From an uncultured delta proteobacterium (GTDB lineage Bacteria > Myxococcota > Myxococcia > Myxococcales > 40CM-4-68-19), in assembly GCA_903911145.1 (NCBI GenBank), contig CAIWCD010000018.1, positions 62,001 through 126,000 on the forward strand: DNA of 64,000 nucleotides, written 5' to 3'. The notes beneath the pieces are model-generated. The model did no database searches, was not told where the DNA came from, and worked only from the letters and a program-made list of their open reading frames with translations. This document shows, one piece after another, positions 41,380 to 51,853 of this stretch. The translations under genes were made by a program, and so were the position numbers. Every line of letters begins with the position of its first letter. Position 1 is the first letter of the stretch.

Positions 41380-42378
41380 CTACGTGATCGGCAGGAGGGA
41401 AGCGAGCGGCGCGGTGGTCGTGGGGGATTCGAGCGGAGTGAGCGTTCCCTCGCTCGCGTTGAGCTCGTGCTGGCAGCCGAAGGCGACGGGCTGGTTTCTT
41501 CCGGCGTGGCCGAAGGGGGCGCCGAACGCGAGCGGGATTCCAAGAGACGCGAAGCGTTCGATGAGCACTTCGGCGCGGCCTTGCGGCTGCTCGTTTGCGC
41601 TCCAGAGATCGCCGACGACGATGCCGCGCGCGCCGGTGAATGCTCCGCTCTGCAAGAGCTGGGTGCAGAGGCGATCGAGACGGTAGGGCGGTTCGCCCAG
41701 ATCTTCGAGGAGAACGATGCAGCCGTCGAAGCGCGGCGCGAGAGGCGTGCCGCAGAGCGATGCGAGCGTCGCGAGATTGCCGCCGCGCAGAGTGCCCCGT
41801 GCCGTACCGGTGCGCGCGCCCGCCAGCAGCAAGGGTTTCCACGTGATCGATGTTGTCGCGCGGCTGAAGAGAAGCGCGGCGAGGCGGGAGAGTGCGTCGG
41901 CTTCTTCGCCGAGTTGCGTGCACATCGGGCCGTGGATCGACGGCACGCCGGCGCGCGCCCAGAGCTCGTGAAGCACCGTCGCGTCGCTGTAGCCGACGAG
42001 CAGCTTGTTCGCGCGCGCGATCTCTTCGAGCGGAAGCTGCGCGGCGATCCTCATCGCGCCGTATCCACCTCGCGCGAGCACGATGGCGCTCGTGGTCGGA
42101 TCGCGTAGAGCCGCCACCAGAGCGGTCGCGCGGTGTTCATCATTGCCGGCGAGATAGGCCGGTTCGTGCTCCGGCCAGCGCGAGAAGAGCGCCGCATCGA
42201 GCCTGGGCGTGAGTGAAATCGAGCGCAGCGCCGCGAGGCCCTTCTCGAACTTCTCGCGATCAAACGGACTCGACGGCGCGACGATCGAGACGCCGTCGCC
42301 CTCGACGACCGCGCGCGCAGGCCGTGCCACGAGACGATCGCTCTGCGCATCCATTCGCTCCACGGCGCTCCCTTGCAT
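41380..42378 (-). CDS. ldcA: LD-carboxypeptidase, S66 family
   Basis: 332 aa. Removes the terminal D-Ala from murein tetrapeptides by L,D-cleavage. Family blocks: DGVSIVAPSSPFDREKFEKG, VLARGGYGAMRI, LLVGYSDATVL with the nucleophile Ser, HGPMCTQLG, GTARGTLRGGNLATLASLCGT, IVLLEDLGEPPYRLDR and FGHAGRNQPVAFG with the catalytic His. The start is uncertain: ATG at 42378 or 42354. It lies 14 bp after a large membrane-protein gene and upstream of mpl; LdcA makes the tripeptide that Mpl reuses. Confidence 0.9.
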   Translation of the reverse strand: MQGSAVERMDAQSDRLVARPARAVVEGDGVSIVAPSSPFDREKFEKGLAALRSISLTPRLDAALFSRWPEHEPAYLAGNDEHRATALVAALRDPTTSAIVLARGGYGAMRIAAQLPLEEIARANKLLVGYSDATVLHELWARAGVPSIHGPMCTQLGEEADALSRLAALLFSRATTSITWKPLLLAGARTGTARGTLRGGNLATLASLCGTPLAPRFDGCIVLLEDLGEPPYRLDRLCTQLLQSGAFTGARGIVVGDLWSANEQPQGRAEVLIERFASLGIPLAFGAPFGHAGRNQPVAFGCQHELNASEGTLTPLESPTTTAPLASLLPIT

Positions 42379-42392
42379 CAGCCCATGCGAGC

Positions 42393-44552
42393 TTAGTGTC
42401 CGCGCAGGTTCCAGTACCAGTAGTGCGTCGCGAATGCGCCCGCCAGCAGCGCGAGGACGAAGAGAGTCAGGACCCTCCGCACGCGCCGACTCTGTGCCTT
42501 CGCTTCCGGCGAGTCAGCGAGCATGTCGAAGCGATCGACTTTCGTGCCCGGCGGAAATGCAGGCGTGCGGGTGAAGGCCGAGCCGAGCCGCCGCGTGATC
42601 TTCATGTCCGCGTTGATCGCCCAACCGCTCGCCTCGAGCAGCATGCCCATGTCGCGACGGCGCAGCTTGAGCCAGCCGAGAAACGCGCTCATGCCTGCGA
42701 GGAAGATGACAACGCCGACGAGCTTCGCGGGCGCGATGCTGCCGATGTACGCGAGCGTCGAACCGACCGCGGCGAAGGCGAGCGAGCCGCCGATGACGAG
42801 GGTCTGCATTCCCGCGCCCGAGTCGGCCGGCTTGGGCGCAGCAGGCGGCGGCGTCGCACCGACCGCGACGTTTCCCGTCTGCTCGATCGCGCCGCCCGTC
42901 GCGCCGTGCGCGGCCTTCTCGCTCGAGGAGAGCTGCGACTGCGCGAACGATTCGATCTTGTCGCCGATGAATTTCTGCACGCGGCGCATCGGCGCCATCG
43001 CCGCTTCCTTGAGGCTGATCGGGTTCTCGACGATCTCGACCACGACCGCGTCCCACTCCTTGCCCGCGGTGTCGATGAAGATGCCCCGCTTGCCGACGCG
43101 CAGACGGCCGCGCTCGCCCGAGGTGACCGGCGCGACGATCTCGAATGCGGGCGGCTTGCCCTCCGACTCGCTGATCTGCGCGTAGACAAGGAATGCGAGG
43201 CTGCCCGCCGCGACCGACTTGTGGGCCGCACGCGCTGCGCTCTCCACCTTCAGGCAGAACTCGAGGCGTCGGCCATCGACGATCAGCGAGCCCATTTCGA
43301 TGAGCGCCGTCTGGCCTGGGTCGTAGATCGAAGAGAAGTTGACGAAGTTGTTGGCGAGCTCGATCAGCCAGCGCTGGAAGAGGATCGCTTTCTCGAGCGC
43401 CGCGATGTTCGCGAGCTCCCCCGCGGCCTCGGCGTCGATCGCGATCAGCGCGCGCAGCTTCGCTGGCAACGGACCATCAAGCTGCGCCGCGAGTTGCGCG
43501 TCGGAGACCTTCTCGAACGGCTCCGGCGGCCGCTCAGCGACCCACGCCGCGTGCGCCGAGAACGTGCTTTGCACCCGCGCCCAGCCTGCGCGATCGAGCT
43601 GCGTGACCCCGGGAAGAATGCGCGCGAACACGTTGCGCGAGAGCGAATCCCACGCGCTCTGGAACGCGGGATTGACGGCGCCGCCGATGAGCAGCTTGCA
43701 GCTCGGCTCCGGTTCGGCGAGCGGGGCGGCAGCGAGATAGGCGCTGATGCCAGCGAGATCCTTCGCGCGCAGAGTGCGCAGTTCATCGTCGGTCAGCTTG
43801 AGCGCGCCGGTGCCAAGACGCTCCTGCGCGAGCAGCTCGCAGCGGAGAAACTGCTCGTCGATCTTCGCCGCGAGGCCACGCACTTCAGCCCAGGCGCTCG
43901 CGGTCGCATCACCGAGCGGCAGCAGCTCGCTGGCGGTGGCGCCCTTCCTCTTCCACGAGAGGAACGCACGGCCTCCTTCGAGGTAGCGATCGAGCCCGGC
44001 CACGCCCACGCCCAGAAAGCCGCTCGCGTCCGGCAGGCTGCCGACGACCGACATCAGATCGCGCGCGAACGCGGCCACCTCTGCATCCTCGATCAGCTCG
44101 GGGGGCACGATGCCGTCGCCGTTGCGCAGCGTCTTCGCGTAGCCGGCGCGGAAGGCGCGCACTTCGTCGAGCTTCAGGCTCGTCCGCTCTCCGAGTGCGA
44201 GTTCGCGCATCACGTGCAGCGCAGCGTGGCGCAGCTTCTCGCCCTCCGCGTTCGCAACGTCGAGTTGGGCAAGCGTGAGCACGTCGCTCTTGGCGGTGAC
44301 GCCGCTGCGGTCTGCGAGCCGGGCAAAGAGCCAGTCCCGTGCAGCGAGGACGCGCGCCACGCGGATGCGCCCATTCTGATCGGCGTCGAGGAAGCCGAGA
44401 AATGCCTCGTCGCAGTGCAGATCGCGCAGTGGTGCCGACGTGGCAGCCCAGCGCGCGGGATCGAGCGCGTCGATCTTGCCGAGGTCGTCAGCGCTCTGCA
44501 CGACGAGCTGGTGGATGCCTCCGAAATTGCGCAGCGTCATCGGGCTGGACAC
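42393..44552 (-). CDS. Large membrane protein with EF-hand-like segments, function unknown
   Basis: 719 aa. The N-terminal two-thirds is soluble, with two calcium-loop-like stretches (LDADQNGRIRVARVL near residue 55; LRNGDGIVPPELIEDAEV near 140). A beta-rich segment follows (GSLIVDGRRLEFCLKV, RLRVGKRGIFIDTAGKEWDAV), then a Pro/Ala linker and two adjacent hydrophobic helices around residues 590-640 (VIGGSLAFAAVGSTLAYIGS, LVGVVIFLAGMSAFLGWL). A further helix lies at the very C-terminus (LFVLALLAGAFATHYWYW). No known enzyme motif was recognised. An antisense frame of similar length was rejected because it is Arg-rich. It lies between a hydrolase gene and ldcA in a minus-strand run. Confidence 0.75.
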   Translation of the reverse strand: MSSPMTLRNFGGIHQLVVQSADDLGKIDALDPARWAATSAPLRDLHCDEAFLGFLDADQNGRIRVARVLAARDWLFARLADRSGVTAKSDVLTLAQLDVANAEGEKLRHAALHVMRELALGERTSLKLDEVRAFRAGYAKTLRNGDGIVPPELIEDAEVAAFARDLMSVVGSLPDASGFLGVGVAGLDRYLEGGRAFLSWKRKGATASELLPLGDATASAWAEVRGLAAKIDEQFLRCELLAQERLGTGALKLTDDELRTLRAKDLAGISAYLAAAPLAEPEPSCKLLIGGAVNPAFQSAWDSLSRNVFARILPGVTQLDRAGWARVQSTFSAHAAWVAERPPEPFEKVSDAQLAAQLDGPLPAKLRALIAIDAEAAGELANIAALEKAILFQRWLIELANNFVNFSSIYDPGQTALIEMGSLIVDGRRLEFCLKVESAARAAHKSVAAGSLAFLVYAQISESEGKPPAFEIVAPVTSGERGRLRVGKRGIFIDTAGKEWDAVVVEIVENPISLKEAAMAPMRRVQKFIGDKIESFAQSQLSSSEKAAHGATGGAIEQTGNVAVGATPPPAAPKPADSGAGMQTLVIGGSLAFAAVGSTLAYIGSIAPAKLVGVVIFLAGMSAFLGWLKLRRRDMGMLLEASGWAINADMKITRRLGSAFTRTPAFPPGTKVDRFDMLADSPEAKAQSRRVRRVLTLFVLALLAGAFATHYWYWNLRGH

Positions 44553-44592
44553 GGGCGTTGCTCCTCTTCTTCCTGCGAATGAAGGGGCGCTC

Positions 44593-45456
44593 TTAGAGCA
44601 CCTTCGGCATCTCGGGAGAAGGGGGGCGCGCAGACAGGTCGTACTGGCCGATGTGCGCCGAGATCATCGCGTTGACGATGCTCATGTGAGTCAGCGGACC
44701 CATATGTCCGGCGGTCGGAAGCGTTTCGACGCGAGCGCTTGCGAGCGCTGTGGCAAGGCGGGCGCAGACGCGCTGCTCGAGGTGCGGCGAACGCGCGCCG
44801 GCGAGGATCAGCGCGGGTGCGGCAATGACGCGATAGGCCTCTGCGGGCGTGCGATCGGCGAGCAGCGAGCGCACCTCGAGAAACGTCTTGCGACCAACAG
44901 CGATGAAGTTCGCGCGCGTCGTTTCCGGCAGCGCGACCCACGCTCCCGCGCCCTGCCACCAGTCGACGAAACCTGCAAGCCAGGCCTCGTTGCCGCCACC
45001 GTTGTCGGTCGCGAGGGCCTCTGCGGAGGCAGCCTCCGCGGCATCTGCTTCGGCGCTCACACTCTCGGTTGCTGCACCATGCAGGACTCCGAATGCGACC
45101 GGTTCATAGAGCGAGAGCGAGCGCACTCCTGCGGGATTTCGCACTGCTGCCTGCAGCGCGACGAGTCCGCCGTACGAATGGCCGACGAGGTGTGCGGGCT
45201 GTGCGAGCGTCGCAAGGAGCGCACAGATCATCTCGACGTCCTCCCGGAACGAGAAGTGCGCGTCGGGGTCGAGGCGGCTCGACCCTCCGTATCCGATGAA
45301 GTCGGGCGCGATCACGCGGTGGCGCGCGCGCAGCGCAGACGCGAGCGATCTCCACTGCCGCGACGAGAGCCCACCTGAATGCAACAGGACCACGGGCGTG
45401 CCTTGCCCCTCGTCGATGAACTGCAGCGTGCGACCTTGAAGCTCGAGTTGGGGCAT
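44593..45456 (-). CDS. Alpha/beta hydrolase
   Basis: 287 aa. Oxyanion motif VVLLHSGGLSSRQWRSLA, then VIAPDFIGYGGSSRLD, the nucleophile elbow LVGHSYGGLVALQAA (GxSxG), and a catalytic His in TLPTAGHMGPLTH. A cap of about 60 residues (ESVSAEADAAEAASAEAL ...) is Ala/Glu-rich and longer than usual. These features fit a general alpha/beta hydrolase; the substrate cannot be assigned. It is 6 bp downstream of dsbD, indicating a shared transcript. Confidence 0.85.
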   Translation of the reverse strand: MPQLELQGRTLQFIDEGQGTPVVLLHSGGLSSRQWRSLASALRARHRVIAPDFIGYGGSSRLDPDAHFSFREDVEMICALLATLAQPAHLVGHSYGGLVALQAAVRNPAGVRSLSLYEPVAFGVLHGAATESVSAEADAAEAASAEALATDNGGGNEAWLAGFVDWWQGAGAWVALPETTRANFIAVGRKTFLEVRSLLADRTPAEAYRVIAAPALILAGARSPHLEQRVCARLATALASARVETLPTAGHMGPLTHMSIVNAMISAHIGQYDLSARPPSPEMPKVL

Positions 45457-45462
45457 GTGCGG

Positions 45463-47655
45463 TCAGGGCAGACGAGTGAGCGCGTCGAGGACGATCCCCG
45501 GCGTGAGCACCGCGGGCAGCACGATCGGCGGTCCCTGCTTCGGACCGAGCAGCACGTTGAGCGGAACACCCGAGCGGCCGAACCCTTCGAGCGCGCGCGT
45601 GATGGCGGGATCGGCGCGCGTCCAGTCGGCGCGAAGCAGGACCACGCCCTTCGCCGCGAATCGTTCGCGCACCTCGCGCGAGGAGAAGACAACGCGTTCG
45701 TTGAGTTGGCAGCTCAGGCACCAGCTCGCCGTGAAGTCGATGAAGACGGTGCGGCCCTCTGCGCGCAGCTGGGCGACGCGCTCCTCGGACCAGTCGACCC
45801 ATGCGACCTCGGAGACGCCGTCTCCAGTGCTCGCCGCGTGCTCGCGCGCCGAGAGCGAGGCGAGGCCGGATCCGCCAAGGAGCGACGGCCGCACTGTGGT
45901 CGCAACGGAGAGCGCAATGAGCAGCAGAGCCGCGCCCTGTGCGCTCGCGCGGCGTTTCGGCAGAGCGTCCGGTTTGCTGCCCAATCGCCAGGCCCAGAGC
46001 GCGAGCGCGATGAGAAGCATTGCGCCGAGGGAGACGAAGACGCGCGCGGAGCTCGTCTGTGCCGCGAGCACCGAGAGCAGCCAGAGCACGGTGGCGAAGA
46101 GAGGGAATGAAAGGAGTTGCTGCAGCCGGGCGAGCCATGGGCCGGGTCGCGGAATGCGCGAGAGCAGCGCGGGCCAGAACGTGAGCAGCGCGTACGGCCA
46201 GGCCATCCCGACGCCGAGGCCGGTGAAGATTCCGAAGGCCACCAGCGGGCGAGCCACCAGCGCGGCGCCGAGCGCGACTCCCATGAACGGCGCGGTGCAG
46301 GGCGTCGCGACCGCGGTGGCGAGCACGCCGCTGCCGAAGGCGCCCCACGCGCTCGAGGAGAAACGGACTGCGCCCGCGGCCGTCTGCAGAGAGGAGCCGA
46401 AGCTGGCGACGCCGAGGAACGAGAGAGCGATCGCGAAGTAGAGCAGGGCGAGCAGCGCGACGACGGTGGGAAACTGCAGCTGGAATCCCCAGCCGAGTTG
46501 CTGTCCTCCGGCGCGCAACGCGAAGAGCGCGATCGCCAGCGCCCAGAACGACGCGACAACGCCGGCCGAGTATGCGAGCCCACCGATGTGCGAGCGGCGC
46601 TCCCCACGGCTGGCGTCGCGAACCAGGCTCAAGACCTTGAAGCCGAGGACCGGAAGCACGCAGGGCATCAGGTTGAGCAGCATCCCTCCTGCGAACGCGC
46701 AGAAGAGCGCGAGCCACGCGGGCACGAGCGGCAACTCCGCGCTGGTGGCGGTCGGCAGCGCTGTTGAGACCTCCGCAGCGACAGTGTCGAGCGCGTCGTT
46801 CCCCTGCAGCACGAGCACGCCGGAGAGACGCTTGAGCTCGCCCACTGCCGCGCGCGGGCGGGTGAGCACGAGTGAAAGTCCGTGCGCGCTTCGCTCGAGA
46901 GGCTGGAGTGCCGCAGGCTCGATGGCTTCCCGCTCGTACGGAAAAAAGCGGGCGCGCGCATTGGAGACCGCGAGCTCGCCCGTGTCGATTCGCAGCGTCA
47001 CCGCGTGCGTCGCTTGTTCTCCCTGCGTGAGCGTCGCGCTCCAGCCGAGCGCGCGAGGAAGTCGGGTGCGGGCGAGCGCGAACCCCGTCGCATCCGTCGA
47101 GGGCACGGCCTGCGTCTGTGCGACAGGGAGAGTGAGCGACAGCCGCGCCTCTTCTGGAATGCAGAGATCCTTGCAGACGAGCCAGTTCGCCATCACGTTG
47201 ATCGCGAGCGGATGATCGACGGGCAGCGCGCGAGCGGGGACGAGGTCGACGAGCAGCCAGACCTCGCCGTCGAGGACGTAGCTGACGATCGGTCCCTGCT
47301 CGAGCGCATGCGGCGCGGGCCACTGGATGGCCGAGGCAGCGACTCCGGCCGGGAGCTCCCACTGCAGCGTCGGCACAAGCCCGGCGTCACCCGGATTGCG
47401 CCAGGAGATGTGCCAGCCCTCTGGAACACGGAGACGAATCGCGACCGTGAACGGCTCGCCCGCGCTGGCCGAGGCCGGCTCCGCGAGCAGGCGCGCGTCG
47501 ACAAGATTGTTTGCATACAAACGACTTGAACCGAGCAGCAGAGCGCAGAACGCGAAGGTCTTGAGCGCGCGCAGGCAGGCCGCCAGATACCCGCTTCGCA
47601 GCGAGCCGCGGGGCGCGAGGTCTGCTCGCGGAGTGGCTGTGGATGCGCGCACCAT
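45463..47655 (-). CDS. dsbD: Thiol:disulfide interchange protein DsbD-like
   Basis: 730 aa from the ATG at 47655. A signal peptide (LKTFAFCALLLGSSRLYA) leads to an N-terminal periplasmic Ig-like domain (VRLRVPEGWHISWRNPGDAG style, residues about 50-190, with a Cys pair in WLVCKDLCIPEE). The central part has about eight helices including GGMLLNLMPCVLPVLGFKVL and FGSGVLATAVATPCTAPFMG, whose Cys residues carry electrons across the membrane. The C-terminal thioredoxin domain has DFTASWCLSCQLNERVVF. It passes reducing power from cytoplasmic thioredoxin to the periplasm. A longer frame upstream to 48807 is the shadow of ribF. Divergent from ribF with a 60-bp spacer. Confidence 0.92.
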   Translation of the reverse strand: MVRASTATPRADLAPRGSLRSGYLAACLRALKTFAFCALLLGSSRLYANNLVDARLLAEPASASAGEPFTVAIRLRVPEGWHISWRNPGDAGLVPTLQWELPAGVAASAIQWPAPHALEQGPIVSYVLDGEVWLLVDLVPARALPVDHPLAINVMANWLVCKDLCIPEEARLSLTLPVAQTQAVPSTDATGFALARTRLPRALGWSATLTQGEQATHAVTLRIDTGELAVSNARARFFPYEREAIEPAALQPLERSAHGLSLVLTRPRAAVGELKRLSGVLVLQGNDALDTVAAEVSTALPTATSAELPLVPAWLALFCAFAGGMLLNLMPCVLPVLGFKVLSLVRDASRGERRSHIGGLAYSAGVVASFWALAIALFALRAGGQQLGWGFQLQFPTVVALLALLYFAIALSFLGVASFGSSLQTAAGAVRFSSSAWGAFGSGVLATAVATPCTAPFMGVALGAALVARPLVAFGIFTGLGVGMAWPYALLTFWPALLSRIPRPGPWLARLQQLLSFPLFATVLWLLSVLAAQTSSARVFVSLGAMLLIALALWAWRLGSKPDALPKRRASAQGAALLLIALSVATTVRPSLLGGSGLASLSAREHAASTGDGVSEVAWVDWSEERVAQLRAEGRTVFIDFTASWCLSCQLNERVVFSSREVRERFAAKGVVLLRADWTRADPAITRALEGFGRSGVPLNVLLGPKQGPPIVLPAVLTPGIVLDALTRLP
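47509..47522. repeat. Small AT-rich dyad within dsbD signal-peptide region
   Basis: GTTTG-CATA-CAAAC, a perfect 5-bp-arm palindrome in the coding sequence just after the export signal. It is low in GC compared with its flanks. Significance is uncertain. Confidence 0.3.
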
Positions 47656-47715
47656 CTGCTTCGCTGCACTCCTGTTTGACAAGCCCGGCCGCGTTCCCAT
47701 ATCAGCCGCCGCCGC

Positions 47716-48759
47716 ATGCGCATACACCTCGGGCTGGCGGCAGCCGCTTCCCAACTCGCGCACGGCATCGTCGCGATCGGTAACTTCGACGGTGTCCACC
47801 GCGGCCATCGCGCGCTCTTCGACGCCGCGCGCGAGCAGTCGCGCAACAGCGTGGGAGGGCCAGTCTGCGCGCTCACCTTCGAGCCGCACCCCGCGAGATT
47901 GCTCGCTCCAGCGATGGCCCCGCCGCTCATCTGCACGCGCGCGCGCAAGCGGGAGTTGCTCGCGCGCGCCTCTGTTGACGAGCTCATCGAGCAGCCGTTT
48001 GATCGCGCGTTCGCGTCGCTCGATCCCGACGCCTTCGTCGAGTTGCTCGCGCGCACCGGGGCCTCGGCTGTTCTGGTTGGCGCCGACTTCACCTACGGCC
48101 GCGCCCGCTCGGGCAACGTCGCCTCTCTGCGCCGCGATCTCGAGGAGCGCGGAGTGCGCCTGCACGTGTTGCCTCAGGTCACCGTTAACGGACTCGTTGT
48201 CTCCTCGAGCAAGGTGCGCGAGTTCGTCCTCGCGGGCCGCGTCGACGCTGCCGCAGAGCTGCTCGGCCGCAGTTTCGATCTCGAGGGCTGTGTCGTGCGC
48301 GGAGCCGGTCGCGGCCGCACGCTCGGCTGGCCGACTGCGAACCTCAGGACCGACGCTGAGTTGCTCCCCGCGGTGGGCGTCTACGCGGTTCGCGCGCAGC
48401 TCATGGCTTCGGCAGACGACGCGCTCGTGCAGGCGGAGCAAGGCCCGGCCGCATCGTCGACCTTCGTGTACAAACCACACGAAGTCGCTGGTGCGCCCAT
48501 GCTCGGCGCGGCGAATCTCGGAATCAACCCGACCTTTCGCGCGAGCGGGACAGACGCTGCTGGCCGCGCGCCGCTCTCTCTCGAGGTGCATCTGCTCGAC
48601 GAGAGTGCGGATCTCTACGGGCGCACGCTGCGGATATCGTTCGTGCAGCGGCTGCGTGCAGAACAGAAATTCGCCGGCCCCGATGCGCTGAAGGCGCAGA
48701 TCGCGCGCGACGTCGATGACGCCCGCCGCGCACTCCACGACCCGAGCACTCCGAAGTAG
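47716..48759 (+). CDS. ribF: Bifunctional riboflavin kinase/FAD synthetase
   Basis: 347 aa. The N-terminal adenylyltransferase domain has AIGNFDGVHRGHRALF and ALTFEPHPARLL, with VGADFTYGRARSGNV. The C-terminal riboflavin kinase domain has GRGRTLGWPTANLR and ANLGINPTFRASG. The enzyme makes FMN and then FAD. Between VYAVRAQLM and ANLGINPTF there are about 35 extra residues compared with the usual kinase domain (ASADDALVQAEQGPAASSTF ...), probably a loop. The stretch at 48462-48484 inside it is a perfect 8-bp-arm inverted repeat. Divergent from dsbD. Confidence 0.93.
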   Translation: MRIHLGLAAAASQLAHGIVAIGNFDGVHRGHRALFDAAREQSRNSVGGPVCALTFEPHPARLLAPAMAPPLICTRARKRELLARASVDELIEQPFDRAFASLDPDAFVELLARTGASAVLVGADFTYGRARSGNVASLRRDLEERGVRLHVLPQVTVNGLVVSSSKVREFVLAGRVDAAAELLGRSFDLEGCVVRGAGRGRTLGWPTANLRTDAELLPAVGVYAVRAQLMASADDALVQAEQGPAASSTFVYKPHEVAGAPMLGAANLGINPTFRASGTDAAGRAPLSLEVHLLDESADLYGRTLRISFVQRLRAEQKFAGPDALKAQIARDVDDARRALHDPSTPK

Positions 48760-48849
48760 TTCGCGTGGAGTTCGCGCGACGCGTTCCCATCGGTCGGCGC
48801 TTCGCACGGCGCTGCTTTGCCTTTTTCGTGCGACCTACGGCCGATCGCC

Positions 48850-48855
48850 TATAGT
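48850..48855 (+). promoter_or_regulatory. Candidate -10 element of the pilB promoter
   Basis: TATAGT matches the -10 consensus at five of six positions, 35 bp before the pilB ATG. No good -35 sequence is found 16-19 bp upstream, so the promoter may need an activator. Confidence 0.35.
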
Positions 48856-48890
48856 CCACGCCTTTCGTCTCTGACTCAGAGGTGCGTCGC

Positions 48891-50597
<1,707 letters not shown>

Positions 50598-50621
50598 TGG
50601 GAATTACCAAAAGTTACCGAA

Positions 50622-50638
50622 TCGATAAGTTTCGATAA
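50622..50638. promoter_or_regulatory. TCGATAA pair, 10 bp apart, upstream of pilT
   Basis: TCGATAA at 50622-50628 and 50632-50638, start-to-start distance exactly 10 bp (one helical turn), in the 53-bp AT-rich pilB-pilT spacer. The same arrangement occurs reversed at 61245-61261 before pilH. Possible protein-binding site. Confidence 0.45.
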
Positions 50639-50650
50639 AGCGAGAGCGCG

Positions 50651-51742
50651 ATGCCGAATCTGCACCAACTGCTCAAGGCGATGGTCGAGAAGGGCGCGTC
50701 CGACCTTCACATCACGACGGGGTCTCCGCCGCAGCTGCGCATCGACGGTCGGCTGGTGCCGCTCAAGACGCCGCCGCTGACTCCTGTCGAGACCAAGCAG
50801 CTCTGCTACTCGATTCTCGCCGATGCGCAGAAGCATCGCTTCGAGGAGGAGAGCGAGCTCGACCTCTCGTTCGGCGTGAAGGGCCTGTCCCGTTTCCGCG
50901 CGAACCTCTTCATGCAGCGCGGGGCCGTGGCAGCGGCGTTCCGCACCATTCCGTTCAAGATCCTCACGTTCCAGGAACTCGGTCTGCCGGCGATCGTCTC
51001 CGAGCTCGCGAAGAAGCCGCGCGGCCTCGTGCTCGTCACCGGCCCCACCGGCTCGGGCAAGTCGACGACGCTCGCGTCGATCATCGACAAGATCAACACC
51101 GAGCGGCACGAGCACATCGTCACCATCGAAGACCCGATCGAATATCTCCACCCGCACAAGAACTGCGTGGTGAACCAGCGCGAAGTCGGTGCTGACACGC
51201 AGTCGTTCAAGAAGGCGCTCAAGTACATCCTGCGCCAGGATCCGGATGTCGTGCTCGTCGGCGAAATGCGCGATCTCGAGACGATCGAAGCGGCGCTGAT
51301 CGTCTCTGAAACGGGCCACCTCGCGTTCGGCACACTGCACACCAACTCGTGCGTGCAGACGATGAACCGCATCATCGACGTCTTCCCGCCCTACCAGCAG
51401 ACGCAGATCCGCGCGCAGCTCAGCTTCGTGCTCGAGGGCGTGATGTCGCAGAGCCTCCTGCCGCGCGCGAGCGGCCCGGGACGCGTGCTGGCGATCGAAG
51501 TGATGGTTCCGAACGCCGCGATCCGAAACCTCATCCGCGAGGACAAGATCCACCAGATCTATTCGCAGATGCAGGTCGGCCAGACGAAGTTCGGCATGCA
51601 GACCTTCAACCAGGCTCTCGCCGCGCTCATCCAGCGCGGGCAGATCGCGCTCGAGGAGGGCCTCAATCGCAGCTCCGATCAGGACGAGCTGCGCAATCTC
51701 CTCTCGCAGTCCCCGCGCAACGTCACCGGGCGTTCGCAGTAA
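50651..51742 (+). CDS. pilT: Type IV pilus retraction ATPase PilT
   Basis: 363 aa. Family motifs: MVEKGASDLHITTGSPPQLR at the N-terminus, Walker A GPTGSGKSTT, Walker B VGEMRDLETIEAAL, His box FGTLHTNSCVQT and the PilT-specific AIRNLIREDKIHQIYSQMQ. It disassembles pili and drives twitching or social motility. Length is typical (about 345-375 aa). The ribosome site is weak (GAGAG), 53 bp after pilB. Confidence 0.97.
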   Translation: MPNLHQLLKAMVEKGASDLHITTGSPPQLRIDGRLVPLKTPPLTPVETKQLCYSILADAQKHRFEEESELDLSFGVKGLSRFRANLFMQRGAVAAAFRTIPFKILTFQELGLPAIVSELAKKPRGLVLVTGPTGSGKSTTLASIIDKINTERHEHIVTIEDPIEYLHPHKNCVVNQREVGADTQSFKKALKYILRQDPDVVLVGEMRDLETIEAALIVSETGHLAFGTLHTNSCVQTMNRIIDVFPPYQQTQIRAQLSFVLEGVMSQSLLPRASGPGRVLAIEVMVPNAAIRNLIREDKIHQIYSQMQVGQTKFGMQTFNQALAALIQRGQIALEEGLNRSSDQDELRNLLSQSPRNVTGRSQ

Positions 51743-51853
51743 ATTGACGATTCATCTGGTTTTGCGACACTCGTCCGGTTCAATGATGTCGGTCTTGCGC
51801 CGGAGCCGTGGGCGCGCCTCTCGTTGCAGCACGTAGTTCTTCAGGAGCAAGCG

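Noticed and set aside
42213-44582. 789-codon open frame antisense to the 719-aa membrane protein
   Set aside because: Longer than the chosen gene, but Arg/Asp-rich without hydrophobic helices or ribosome site; the sense frame has membrane helices and normal composition.
45463-48807. 1114-codon frame joining dsbD to the region antisense to ribF
   Set aside because: Only the part from 47655 downwards matches DsbD; the rest is the shadow of ribF.
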